Below, piece after piece: positions 4,215 to 8,368 of a DNA stretch of 8,368 nt; within the stretch, counting starts at the first letter, position 1; every line of letters starts with the position of its first letter. This DNA is from Legionellales bacterium. GTDB lineage: Bacteria; Pseudomonadota; Gammaproteobacteria; PIVX01. The DNA lies in NCBI GenBank assembly GCA_013215905.1, contig JABSQI010000060.1, positions 1-8,368 of the forward strand, written 5' to 3'. The notes under the pieces were generated by a model. The model did no database searches and was not told the origin of the DNA. It worked only from the letters and a program-made list of their open reading frames with translations. The translations under genes and the position numbers were made by a program.

Positions 4215-4887
4215 CGCGGTTAATTATTTCGTTATTAAATGATTTGTTGTTTAAGTATGTTTCAGGGTTTTGCCTGTACTGTTTTTCAGGTGTTGATCCT
4301 ACGTACTTTGGAACGTGTAAAAATAGCTTTTCCATTTCTTCGGGTTTTAAAGCTTTGAATTTTTTAAAGCATTTTTCTTTAGAAGAAGTTTTTTTGTCGT
4401 ACTCATTCCAAAAGCGATCAAATAACTCGCTCACTTTTAGTTCTTTTTCTTTTCTTATTCTCTTCTCTTCTTCTTCTTTTCTCTTCTTATTCTTATTAGT
4501 TGAACTTTCGTTGAACACAATTTCAACGTCCGTTGAACGTTCGTTGACTTCTTGTTGCTTTCTTTCTGCTCTTTTTTGTGCTGATATTTTACCAGCTCTA
4601 GAAGCTTTTTCACTCTTAGAATTACGCTCAACCATCTGATTATCAAGAAAGTCTATTATAACAAATTCGCCTTCAAGTTTTATTATTTCTTCTTCAAATA
4701 GAACATTTAGTTCTTTTTTGCTTCGTATTTTCTTTTCTAATTGTTTTTTGGTGCAGTCACCTTGTTTGCTCCAATAAAAACAACAAACGTTAATAAAAAC
4801 ACCTTGAACAGCAAAAGATTCTAATGTAATTGAACCGTTTGCCCATTCACCAGTAAAGAATTTGAAGTAGGGTAGCTTTTCTGCCAT
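4150..4887 (-). CDS. Phage replication initiator (lambda-O-like layout, 245 aa)
   Basis: Three parts are visible. Residues 5-85 (YFKFFTGEWANGSITLESFAVQGVFINVCCFYWSKQGDCTKKQL ... FVIIDFLDNQM) resemble the winged-helix N-terminal domain of phage replisome organisers. Residues about 88-150 are a highly charged K/E/R linker (SEKASRAGKISAQKRAERKQQ, KKRKEEEEKRIRKEKE). Residues 152-225 (SELFDRFWNEYDKKTSSKEKCFKKFKALKPEE ... YRQNPETYLNNKSFNNEII) match the C-terminal domain shared by phage initiators, with FWNEY and NPETYLNNKSF. Such proteins bind origin iterons and recruit a helicase, here presumably the host DnaB because no helicase gene is in view. The linker-coding DNA contains an 11-bp repeat array (4499-4557), as lambda O carries its own origin. 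ATG 4887 follows TTTAAAACATTAAACAC. Confidence 0.85.
   Translation of the reverse strand: MAEKLPYFKFFTGEWANGSITLESFAVQGVFINVCCFYWSKQGDCTKKQLEKKIRSKKELNVLFEEEIIKLEGEFVIIDFLDNQMVERNSKSEKASRAGKISAQKRAERKQQEVNERSTDVEIVFNESSTNKNKKRKEEEEKRIRKEKELKVSELFDRFWNEYDKKTSSKEKCFKKFKALKPEEMEKLFLHVPKYVGSTPEKQYRQNPETYLNNKSFNNEIINRDGKPEQSFTEKFFKGTTPGLV
4441..4498. repeat. Strand-asymmetric purine/pyrimidine tract inside the initiator gene
   Basis: About 58 bp are almost purely pyrimidine on the plus strand (mostly TTC/TCT units with a few A) and purine on the minus strand, encoding the K/E/R run of the linker. It directly adjoins the GTTGAAC array. A low-stability, asymmetric tract beside iterons is the usual place for strand opening in phage and plasmid origins, but codon constraints for lysine/glutamate alone could also produce it. 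Confidence 0.6.
4499..4559. other. Candidate replication origin: 11-bp-period GTTGAAC iteron array
   Basis: On the plus strand GTTGAAC occurs at 4499, 4510 and 4532, GTTGACT at 4543 and GTTGCTT at 4554. The start points fall on an exact 11-bp lattice (offsets 0, 11, 33, 44, 55). The missing lattice position (4521) holds the inverted form TTTCAAC, giving the 16-bp palindrome TTCAACGTCCGTTGAA at 4522-4537. Another palindrome, GAACGTTC, lies at 4535-4542. Since 11 is not a multiple of 3, the repetition cannot come from a repeated peptide, so it points to DNA-level selection. It sits in the linker-coding part (codons 110-130) of the initiator gene, the same arrangement as the lambda origin inside gene O. 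Confidence 0.65.
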
Positions 4888-4929
4888 GTGTTTAATGTTT
4901 TAAACTTTGAATAATTAATTGAAATTTTT

Positions 4930-5076
4930 TTAATCTTTTTTCTTTACAAACTTAACACCGTCAACTTCAAGCAGTGTTAATTCTTTGTCTTTAATTAGTT
5001 TATAGACCCAAGTAACTGACTTACTAATTTTTTTAGCGTAAGTGCTTACTTTTACAAATCCTTTTAGTTCTTCCAT
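4930..5076 (-). CDS. Small helix-turn-helix protein, excisionase/MerR-like (48 aa)
   Basis: A gene of 48 codons plus stop (MEELKGFVKVSTYAKKIS onward). The sequence follows the small excisionase-like helix-turn-helix pattern: FVKVSTYAKKIS (strand then helix 1), KSVTWVYKLIKDKEL (turn and recognition helix) and LLEVDGVKFV (wing). In this superfamily the fold binds DNA as a regulator, as an excision factor or as a replication accessory. Its place between promoter P2 and the initiator suggests control of, or help with, replication rather than excision, since no integrase is nearby. The promoter -7 box ends 4 nt before the ATG, so the predicted transcript starts at or next to the start codon (leaderless or nearly so). 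The initiator gene follows after 42 nt. Confidence 0.75.
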   Translation of the reverse strand: MEELKGFVKVSTYAKKISKSVTWVYKLIKDKELTLLEVDGVKFVKKKD

Positions 5077-5080
5077 AATT

Positions 5081-5111
5081 CAAATATAGTTTTTATGTTT
5101 ATACTTTACAA
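5081..5111 (-). promoter_or_regulatory. Bacteroidota-type promoter P2
   Basis: On the minus strand: TTG (5111-5109), a 20-nt A-rich spacer, and a perfect -7 box TATATTTG (5088-5081). It begins 2 nt after the stop codon of the DnaA-domain gene and should start the replication genes (48-residue HTH, initiator, partner). Only 4 nt separate the -7 box from ATG 5076, so the mRNA would be leaderless or start within the first codons. Confidence 0.7.
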
Positions 5112-5113
5112 CT

Positions 5114-5557
5114 TTAAACAAACATTTCTTTTAATTTCCTTTTCCTTTCCGGTGTATTATACCAGCCTACATGATTAGGGCCAACCTCATTATTTTCAAT
5201 ATCTTCACTTGTAAACCTTCCTAGCTTCTGCATTAATATTTGAACTTTTTTAACTGTTTCTAGGTCAACGTCTAAATAGTTAAGTATCTTGCTTTTGGCG
5301 TGTAATACTGTTGCATGATCGCGGTTTACCTCTTTGCCTATTCTTACAAGTTTATATCCGCAGTATGCTTTACTAGCTAGGTAGCAGTAGTAGTGCCTTG
5401 CTTCTGTTATTTCTGCTTTTCTTGATGTGCTTTTAACGTCTTCAACACTTACACCTAAATGAGTACAGACAATGTTTAATATGCGGTCTAATCCTATTTT
5501 GTTAACAACGTCAAGCCCTAAGTAAGTAGTTTCTTTTATTGTGCTTTTATCAATCAT
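5114..5557 (-). CDS. Stand-alone DnaA domain IV protein (147 aa)
   Basis: Residues about 23-110 are the DnaA C-terminal DNA-binding domain: LDRILNIVCTHLGVSVEDVKS (23-43), TSRKAEITEARHYYCYLASK (44-63), the helix-turn-helix KLVRIGKEVNRDHATVLHA (69-87), and a closing helix AKSKIL. R46, and D80-H81-x-T83-V84-L85-H86-A87, keep the DnaA-box-reading residues; the first T/S of the bacterial DH(S/T)TVLHA is A82 here. Domains I-III, including the AAA+ ATPase, are absent, and the usual length of full DnaA is about three times greater. The protein could mark an origin, act as a transcription regulator, or compete with host DnaA. The C-terminal 35 residues (NHVGWYNTPERKRKLKEMF) are outside the domain. It overlaps the upstream 62-residue gene by 8 nt. 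Confidence 0.9.
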   Translation of the reverse strand: MIDKSTIKETTYLGLDVVNKIGLDRILNIVCTHLGVSVEDVKSTSRKAEITEARHYYCYLASKAYCGYKLVRIGKEVNRDHATVLHAKSKILNYLDVDLETVKKVQILMQKLGRFTSEDIENNEVGPNHVGWYNTPERKRKLKEMFV

Positions 5558-5738
5558 TTTTAATAAAGTTTAAAGTTCTTATACAAAATTCTAGCTGTGC
5601 AATTTCAACGTGAACAGCTCTTATTTCGCCTTCTGTTAGGTTTTCATTTAACAATTCTTTGTTGCAGGCTTCTAAGTCCATTTTGTGCTTGACTAATGAA
5701 AGTGCTAACCTGTCTAGTGTGTTTGGTTCTTGGTTCAT
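5550..5738 (-). CDS. Small helical hypothetical protein (62 aa)
   Basis: MNQEPNTLDRLALSLVKHKMDLEACNKELL onward. Almost the whole chain is predicted helical in two parts: about residues 8-35, then TEGEIRAVHVEIAQLEFCIRTLNFIKND. Heptad-like leucines suggest a two-helix coiled coil. It starts 13 nt after the preceding gene and its end overlaps the DnaA-domain gene by 8 nt, so the two are probably translationally coupled. I do not recognise a family. The coupling suggests it works with or regulates the DnaA-like protein, which is inference only. Confidence 0.65.
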   Translation of the reverse strand: MNQEPNTLDRLALSLVKHKMDLEACNKELLNENLTEGEIRAVHVEIAQLEFCIRTLNFIKND

Positions 5739-5751
5739 TTGAATAGGTTTT

Positions 5752-6000
5752 TTACTTATGTATAATTACTCCTTTTTTAATTTGTTCTAATTTTATTTTA
5801 GCGTCATCTAAACTACTAAAAGAGCTCATTCTACGGGTAAGTCCTGTATAGTCTCCAGCGTAAAATTCACGCCCGAAAGTATCAACACCAGACCAGTAGT
5901 ACTCTTTTGTCTTTTTAAAGAAACCTTTAGTTGTAAATCCTTTTACCTCTATAGTGAAAATTCCTAAATACTCCGTTATCCTATATTCCTTCTCTTCCAT
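5752..6000 (-). CDS. Hypothetical phage protein (82 aa)
   Basis: MEEKEYRITEYLGIFTIEVKGFTTKGFFKKTKEYYWSGVDTFGREFYAGDYTGLTRRMSSFSSLDDAKIKLEQIKKGVIIHK. The first two thirds are strand-rich with many aromatic residues (IFTIEVKG, KEYYWSGVDTFG). The end, FSSLDDAKIKLEQIKKGVIIH, is a helix plus strand of a type I have seen as a tail in other Bacteroidota phage proteins. The protein is basic with no membrane segment. It starts 7 nt after the 139-residue gene and is followed after 13 nt by the 62-residue gene, so it is a true operon member. Function unknown. Confidence 0.65.
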   Translation of the reverse strand: MEEKEYRITEYLGIFTIEVKGFTTKGFFKKTKEYYWSGVDTFGREFYAGDYTGLTRRMSSFSSLDDAKIKLEQIKKGVIIHK

Positions 6001-6007
6001 AATTATT

Positions 6008-6427
6008 TTATTTATTTGACCATTCGATTAATTCTTTCATAAAAACATTTATTTTTTTCTTATCTATTTTCAAATCAAAATCAAACTTATAATGATTTAC
6101 TTTGTCGGCAGGGTGTCCGTATTCATCAAACCAAGCACCCCTTATGGAAGTACCCCATTCAATCTTATTACTTAAAAAAGGCATGTTAACCATGGTTAAA
6201 TAATTTAAATATTTTGCTTCGTCTTTTATGTACTCAAACTGAGTTTGATTTATAATCACATCAATAACTTCTAACATATTTTTTGCAAACAACTCTGTCG
6301 CATTACTATCATAGGTAGTGAAGTCAAAAATGTAATCACCTAAATATTGTAGTTTATTTTTAGGAGGAGAACAACTGTCTTCTTTTTGTTGATTATACAT
6401 TTCGGTTAACGTTTCTTTAATATTCAT
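6008..6427 (-). CDS. Hypothetical protein (139 aa)
   Basis: Unrecognised. MNIKETLTEMYNQQKEDSC begins with a helix. The middle (LQYLGDYIFDFTTYDSNATELFAKNMLEVIDVIINQTQFEYIKDEAKYLNYLTMVNMPFLSNKIEWGTSIRGAWFDEY) mixes helix and strand and is rich in aromatic and asparagine residues. The C-terminus (KFDFDLKIDKKKINVFMKELIEWSNK) is a strand and helix. The gene lies between the exonuclease and the small helical genes, separated by 62 nt from the former. It looks slightly more A/T-rich than its neighbours and may be a later insertion into the recombination operon. It starts at ATG 6427 after AAATAAAATAATT. No function can be assigned. Confidence 0.65.
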   Translation of the reverse strand: MNIKETLTEMYNQQKEDSCSPPKNKLQYLGDYIFDFTTYDSNATELFAKNMLEVIDVIINQTQFEYIKDEAKYLNYLTMVNMPFLSNKIEWGTSIRGAWFDEYGHPADKVNHYKFDFDLKIDKKKINVFMKELIEWSNK

Positions 6428-6434
6428 AATTATT

Positions 6435-6488
6435 TTATTTTAAATTGATTAATACAAAAATTGATAATGTTGTTAATAGTGCTGTCAT
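6435..6488 (-). CDS. Possible 17-residue hydrophobic leader/membrane peptide
   Basis: The 62-nt gap after the exonuclease gene is nearly filled by a short reading frame MTALLTTLSIFVLINLK. Its ATG lies 1 nt after the exonuclease stop and its own stop lies 7 nt before the next start. The peptide is hydrophobic enough for one membrane helix. It is too short to be sure; an A/T-rich gap can give such a frame by chance. Confidence 0.3.
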   Translation of the reverse strand: MTALLTTLSIFVLINLK

Positions 6489-6489
6489 T

Positions 6490-7200
6490 TTAAAAAGCTG
6501 TTTTTAATTGGTTTCTTTCCTTAATTACTTTTGTTTCTTCTTCTATTTTTAATTCCATTTCATCAATTCGATCAATTAAAATGGCTGCTAATTGTCCTAT
6601 TGTGTAGGTTTTTTTGTCTATTGAAATTTCCGTTTCTCTAGTCAGTACATTAATAAACAATGGGCATAGTGTTGATTCAGGACGAAAAGAGACAAAATAA
6701 AGGCTTTTAAGCGTGTCAACACATGCAAACATGTTAACGCATTGCGCTAAGTGGTTTAGCGGTGTCTCGTTCGCTCTAATCGTTTTATTGTGAACTTTGC
6801 TTGTATGGCATTTTATTTCAACTCCTATCGTTTCACATTTACTTATTCCGTCTGGTGAATGACCATGTGTTAAAGTTCTTTCAATAAATCCAACCTCTTG
6901 AAAATCTATTCCGGTTTGATTAATTAGCTCACTCATTGCAACGGGTTCTAAATCTATACCTCTTTGCATTGCTTCGTTTACATAGCTTTCTTCGACTGTA
7001 ATAGATTCGTTTTTTTGTGCCATTATTTCATCAAATAAATCAAGCTTGCTAAAATTGATGTCTTGCGCTTTTTTATCTAATTGGAATCCTTTACTTGTGT
7101 TTAGTTTTAAAAAGTAATCAGCACTTGTCCCGCTAACTTTTGACCACTTTAAATCGAACCACTCTAAACTTCTTTGATTAATTTCTTTGTATATTTTCAT
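6490..7200 (-). CDS. YqaJ/lambda-exonuclease family recombination nuclease (236 aa)
   Basis: The family motifs are in order: motif QRSLEWFDLKWSKVSGTSA (9-27) with the RxxEW element; RGIDLEPVA (80-88), giving the RG-x-x-x-EP box; GHSPDGI (113-119) with D117; and GVEIKC (126-131), the ExK motif (E128, K130). LNHLAQC with Q153 and a terminal strand/helix region follow. This is the PD-(D/E)XK nuclease that digests one strand of double-stranded DNA 5' to 3' in phage recombination, leaving 3' single-stranded tails for an annealing protein. The length is normal. It overlaps the 174-residue gene upstream by ATGA (7200-7197), so translation is coupled. No RecT, Erf or Sak annealing protein is in view. 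Confidence 0.9.
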   Translation of the reverse strand: MKIYKEINQRSLEWFDLKWSKVSGTSADYFLKLNTSKGFQLDKKAQDINFSKLDLFDEIMAQKNESITVEESYVNEAMQRGIDLEPVAMSELINQTGIDFQEVGFIERTLTHGHSPDGISKCETIGVEIKCHTSKVHNKTIRANETPLNHLAQCVNMFACVDTLKSLYFVSFRPESTLCPLFINVLTRETEISIDKKTYTIGQLAAILIDRIDEMELKIEEETKVIKERNQLKTAF

Positions 7201-7721
7201 GATAATTTCGTTTTTAATTCGTCTTTTAATTTAATTATTTGCGCGTTTCCTTGTTCTTCTTGGCTTAATGTTGACCAAGCAGAACTTAAACCTTTTAAGC
7301 TGTCAGCACTGTTTAAAGCTAGTTTTGCACCTTCAAGGTTTATAGGTGGCTTAAAATACTTTTTAAATCTTACCACAAAACCGTGTCGCTTATCAGCTTG
7401 TGCAAACATATTGCACTTTTTACCCACCCAGTCATCAACGTAAGGGCTACCAAATTCACCCACAAAAAACTTAGCTGCTGTATTGTTTAGAACAACACCT
7501 TTATAAAGCGCTTTGCCTTGTTCGTCAGTAAAGAATAAAACGGTCTTTGTCACCTTTTCATTATTGTTTTGATCGTACGTTAAACCGTTTTCAAATCGGC
7601 TTATAATTACAGGCGAATCTTTTTTTAATCCGTTTAATTCTCCTTTCAAATCTTCACCGCTAATGTACGTTGAATCGTTGTTTTTCTTCCAGTGTGTTTT
7701 TGTTGTTTCTGTGTTTTTCAT
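7197..7721 (-). CDS. Exonuclease-associated phage protein, possible ssDNA-binding protein (174 aa)
   Basis: The first 125 residues (HWKKNNDSTYISGEDLKGELN ... ISRFENGLTYDQNNNEKVTKTVLFFTDEQ ... YKGVVLNNTAAKFFVGEFGSPYVDDWVGKKCNMFAQADKRHGFVVRFKKYFKPP) follow the pattern of a conserved phage protein encoded next to RecT/YqaJ genes: HW(K/R)K ... Y(I/L)SG(E/A)DL ... LNxT ... GSPYxxDWxG ... FKPP. It looks like a beta-barrel, OB-fold-like domain. The last 45 residues are helical (LEGAKLALNSADSLKGLSSAWSTLS ... LKDELKTKLS). A single-stranded DNA-binding role in recombination is inferred from context and predicted fold; no nuclease motif is present. It starts 7 nt after the 74-residue gene and is coupled to the exonuclease by an ATGA overlap. 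Confidence 0.75.
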   Translation of the reverse strand: MKNTETTKTHWKKNNDSTYISGEDLKGELNGLKKDSPVIISRFENGLTYDQNNNEKVTKTVLFFTDEQGKALYKGVVLNNTAAKFFVGEFGSPYVDDWVGKKCNMFAQADKRHGFVVRFKKYFKPPINLEGAKLALNSADSLKGLSSAWSTLSQEEQGNAQIIKLKDELKTKLS

Positions 7722-7728
7722 AATTGGT

Positions 7729-7953
7729 TTATTTTAAATCGGTTAATACTTCAATCTTTGCTTTTAGTTTAATTATTAGGTTTTGTTGTACGTTTATTAA
7801 CGGTTGTGGCACATCATCAACAACGTATTGTTTTAGATCAGCCTCGTAATGTTTTAAAAGTTTTTTGTAAGCGTTTAAAGTTCCTGTTATTGTCATTTTT
7901 AACATTCGATACTTTGAAGCTTCTGTTGCAACGTTTTTGATTGTTTCGGTCAT
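7729..7953 (-). CDS. Small helical hypothetical protein (74 aa), first gene after P1
   Basis: MTETIKNVATEASKYRMLKMTITGTLNAYK onward. Two long helices are likely (about residues 1-45, then 53-72 PLINVQQNLIIKLKAKIEVLTDLK) around a loop VVDDVPQ, giving a helical hairpin. It starts 24 nt downstream of the P1 -7 box, behind the leader AACCAATAAACAAAACCAA, and is followed after 7 nt by the 174-residue gene, so it is firmly in the recombination operon. I do not recognise the family. It could be a structural accessory to the exonuclease complex, which is only a guess. Confidence 0.65.
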   Translation of the reverse strand: MTETIKNVATEASKYRMLKMTITGTLNAYKKLLKHYEADLKQYVVDDVPQPLINVQQNLIIKLKAKIEVLTDLK

Positions 7954-7959
7954 TTGGTT

Positions 7960-7973
7960 TTGTTTATTGGTTT
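7960..7973 (-). promoter_or_regulatory. Leader motif AAACCAATAAACAA, copy in P1 leader
   Basis: The 14-nt string lies between the P1 -7 box and ATG 7953. Thirteen of its bases recur in the P3 leader (2330-2342), and the whole 14 nt recurs on the opposite strand at 8088-8101. It may improve translation initiation (A-rich leader) or be a regulator site. Confidence 0.45.
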
Positions 7974-7976
7974 CTT

Positions 7977-8008
7977 CAAATATACATCAAAGTATCTTTA
8001 AATGCAAA
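7977..8008 (-). promoter_or_regulatory. Bacteroidota-type promoter P1
   Basis: On the minus strand: -33 TTTG (8008-8005), a 20-nt spacer, and a perfect -7 box TATATTTG (7984-7977). It should drive the recombination operon (7953 leftwards to 5114). Two copies of TGTTAATAATTA lie directly upstream of the -33 box, where an activator or repressor might bind. The end of the spacer (ATACTTTGATG) matches P3. Confidence 0.8.
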
Positions 8009-8039
8009 TAATTATTAACATTTATTTTAATTATTAACA
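8009..8039 (-). repeat. Tandem 12-nt repeats upstream of P1 (possible operators)
   Basis: TGTTAATAATTA occurs at 8039-8028 and 8020-8009 on the minus strand, 19 nt apart from start to start. Each contains the near-palindrome TAAT-N-ATTA. The inner copy abuts the P1 -33 box. Their position and spacing fit a regulator site, for instance for the 70-residue upstream protein, but A/T-rich sequence makes chance copies easier. Confidence 0.5.
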
Positions 8040-8050
8040 ATTAAGGCATA

Positions 8051-8072
8051 GAAAAGGGGCCGCAAAGCCCCT
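8051..8072 (-). terminator. Intrinsic terminator after the 70-residue gene
   Basis: On the minus strand AGGGGC (8072-8067), a 6-nt loop TTTGCG, GCCCCT (8060-8055), then TTTC. The 6-bp GC-rich stem stands out in this A/T-rich region and is followed by a short T-run. It separates transcription of the 70-residue gene from promoter P1. Confidence 0.8.
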
Positions 8073-8087
8073 GATCACATCATTGTT

Positions 8088-8101
8088 AAACCAATAAACA
8101 A
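8088..8101 (+). repeat. Inverted copy of the leader motif AAACCAATAAACAA
   Basis: A 14-nt perfect inverted repeat of 7960-7973, so the pair brackets the terminator, the tandem repeats and P1. No plus-strand gene follows it, so it is not acting as a leader here. Confidence 0.5.
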
Positions 8102-8105
8102 CAAA

Positions 8106-8318
8106 TTATTCAATGTGTACGCGCAAACCTTTAAATAGTATTACAAAGTCTTGCCCTGTACATTCAATACACTTTCTTAAATCTTCTACTCTTAACATTT
8201 CGGTGTTAACGGTTCTTGAAAAGCTTGACCCTTCACCCCTTCCAATGTCAACGCCAATCTGTTTAACATTCTTTTGAGCATCTTCTGCAATGGCTTTAAT
8301 AAATTCGCTTTGTTTCAT
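8106..8318 (-). CDS. Repressor-like small phage regulator (70 aa)
   Basis: MKQSEFIKAIAEDAQKNVKQIGVDIGRGEGSSFSRTVNTEMLRVEDLRKCIECTGQDFVILFKGLRVHIE. The pattern (N-terminal helix, IGxDIGRGEGSSFSRTVN turn, MLRVEDLRKCIECTGQDFVILFKG) resembles the short Cro/C1-type helix-turn-helix proteins of Bacteroidota phages, in which a helix-turn-helix is followed by 'LRVxxLxxIxxxxGxxLxIxFKG'. A DNA-binding regulator is therefore likely but the fold is not certain. ATG 8318 overlaps the stop of an upstream reading frame by ATGA. A terminator follows the gene, so it belongs to the upstream transcript, not to the P1 operon. It is a candidate for binding the repeats at 8009-8039. Confidence 0.65.
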   Translation of the reverse strand: MKQSEFIKAIAEDAQKNVKQIGVDIGRGEGSSFSRTVNTEMLRVEDLRKCIECTGQDFVILFKGLRVHIE

Positions 8319-8368
8319 CGTGCAACGTTTGGTTTTAGCTTGTGTAAGCTGTTTAATATTGTATTTTG
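8315..8368 (-). CDS. C-terminal end of an upstream gene (partial, 17 aa visible)
   Basis: The last visible residues read QNTILNSLHKLKPNVAR, followed by TGA at 8317-8315. The stop overlaps the start of the 70-residue gene in the ATGA arrangement, which is the usual sign of two coupled genes. The rest lies beyond the right edge, so no function can be given. The reading frame could be accidental because so little is visible. Confidence 0.4.
   Translation of the reverse strand, partial: QNTILNSLHKLKPNVAR

Noticed and set aside
4244..4639. Plus-strand 131-codon frame rich in S, F and L
   Set aside because: Antisense of the initiator gene, whose K/E-rich linker gives S/F/L on the other strand; all recognised domains are on the minus strand.
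4455..4646. Second minus-strand frame inside the initiator gene (K/R/E-rich)
   Set aside because: It is a frame-shifted reading of the purine-rich linker with no domain pattern; the initiator frame is intact on both sides.
7174..7443. Plus-strand 89-codon frame
   Set aside because: Antisense of the 174-residue gene, low-complexity F/L/S composition, no supporting context.
1..8368. CRISPR array, tRNA, rRNA, IS element or integrase
   Set aside because: No regularly spaced repeats with spacers, no tRNA cloverleaf, no rRNA-like stretch, no transposase or tyrosine/serine recombinase motifs were seen on either strand.

Overview
The window looks like the early (replication/recombination plus accessory) part of a temperate phage or prophage of a Bacteroidota bacterium, probably a member of the Flavobacteriia. 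The grounds are: low GC; start codons preceded by A-rich stretches rather than Shine-Dalgarno sequences; three promoters of the Bacteroidota type (TTG, 20 nt, TATATTTG); and a gene set (YqaJ-type exonuclease, phage replication initiator, DUF1064 nuclease, many short conserved phage proteins) that I recognise from flavobacterial prophages. Every supported gene is on the minus strand, so transcription runs from the right end (8368) to the left end (1). No integrase, structural gene, tRNA, rRNA, IS element or CRISPR array is visible, and neither phage end can be placed.

Right edge (7954-8368): the tail of a gene cut by the window, overlapping by ATGA the start of a 70-residue repressor-like protein, then an intrinsic terminator (8051-8072), a pair of 12-nt direct repeats 19 nt apart, and promoter P1 (7977-8008).

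Recombination module (5114-7953): from P1 run a 74-residue helical protein, a 174-residue protein of the kind that accompanies phage exonucleases (possible ssDNA-binding protein), the YqaJ/lambda-exonuclease-family nuclease, two unknown proteins, a 62-residue helical protein and a stand-alone DnaA domain IV (DNA-binding domain without AAA+ ATPase).

Replication module (3369-5111): promoter P2 lies almost on top of the start of a 48-residue helix-turn-helix gene. It is followed by a lambda-O-like replication initiator and a replication-associated partner. The initiator gene carries, in its linker-coding part, an 11-bp-period array of GTTGAAC units next to a purine/pyrimidine-asymmetric tract. 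This is the best candidate for the replication origin.

Accessory module (455-3301): ten short genes, including a DUF1064 PD-(D/E)XK-like nuclease and a winged-helix protein, with promoter P3 (2348-2378) in the middle. Several genes are separated by a recurring imperfect hairpin whose 5' arm overlaps or abuts the stop codon of the preceding gene. Two copies share the same architecture (outer AAC/GTT arm, 7-nt and 5-nt unequal spacers, inner CTATR stem). This resembles the fold of an attC cassette site, or may be an RNA processing element.

Left edge (1-335): the N-terminal 111 residues of a two-component receiver domain, on the same strand. It is either the first host gene beyond the phage or a phage-borne regulator.
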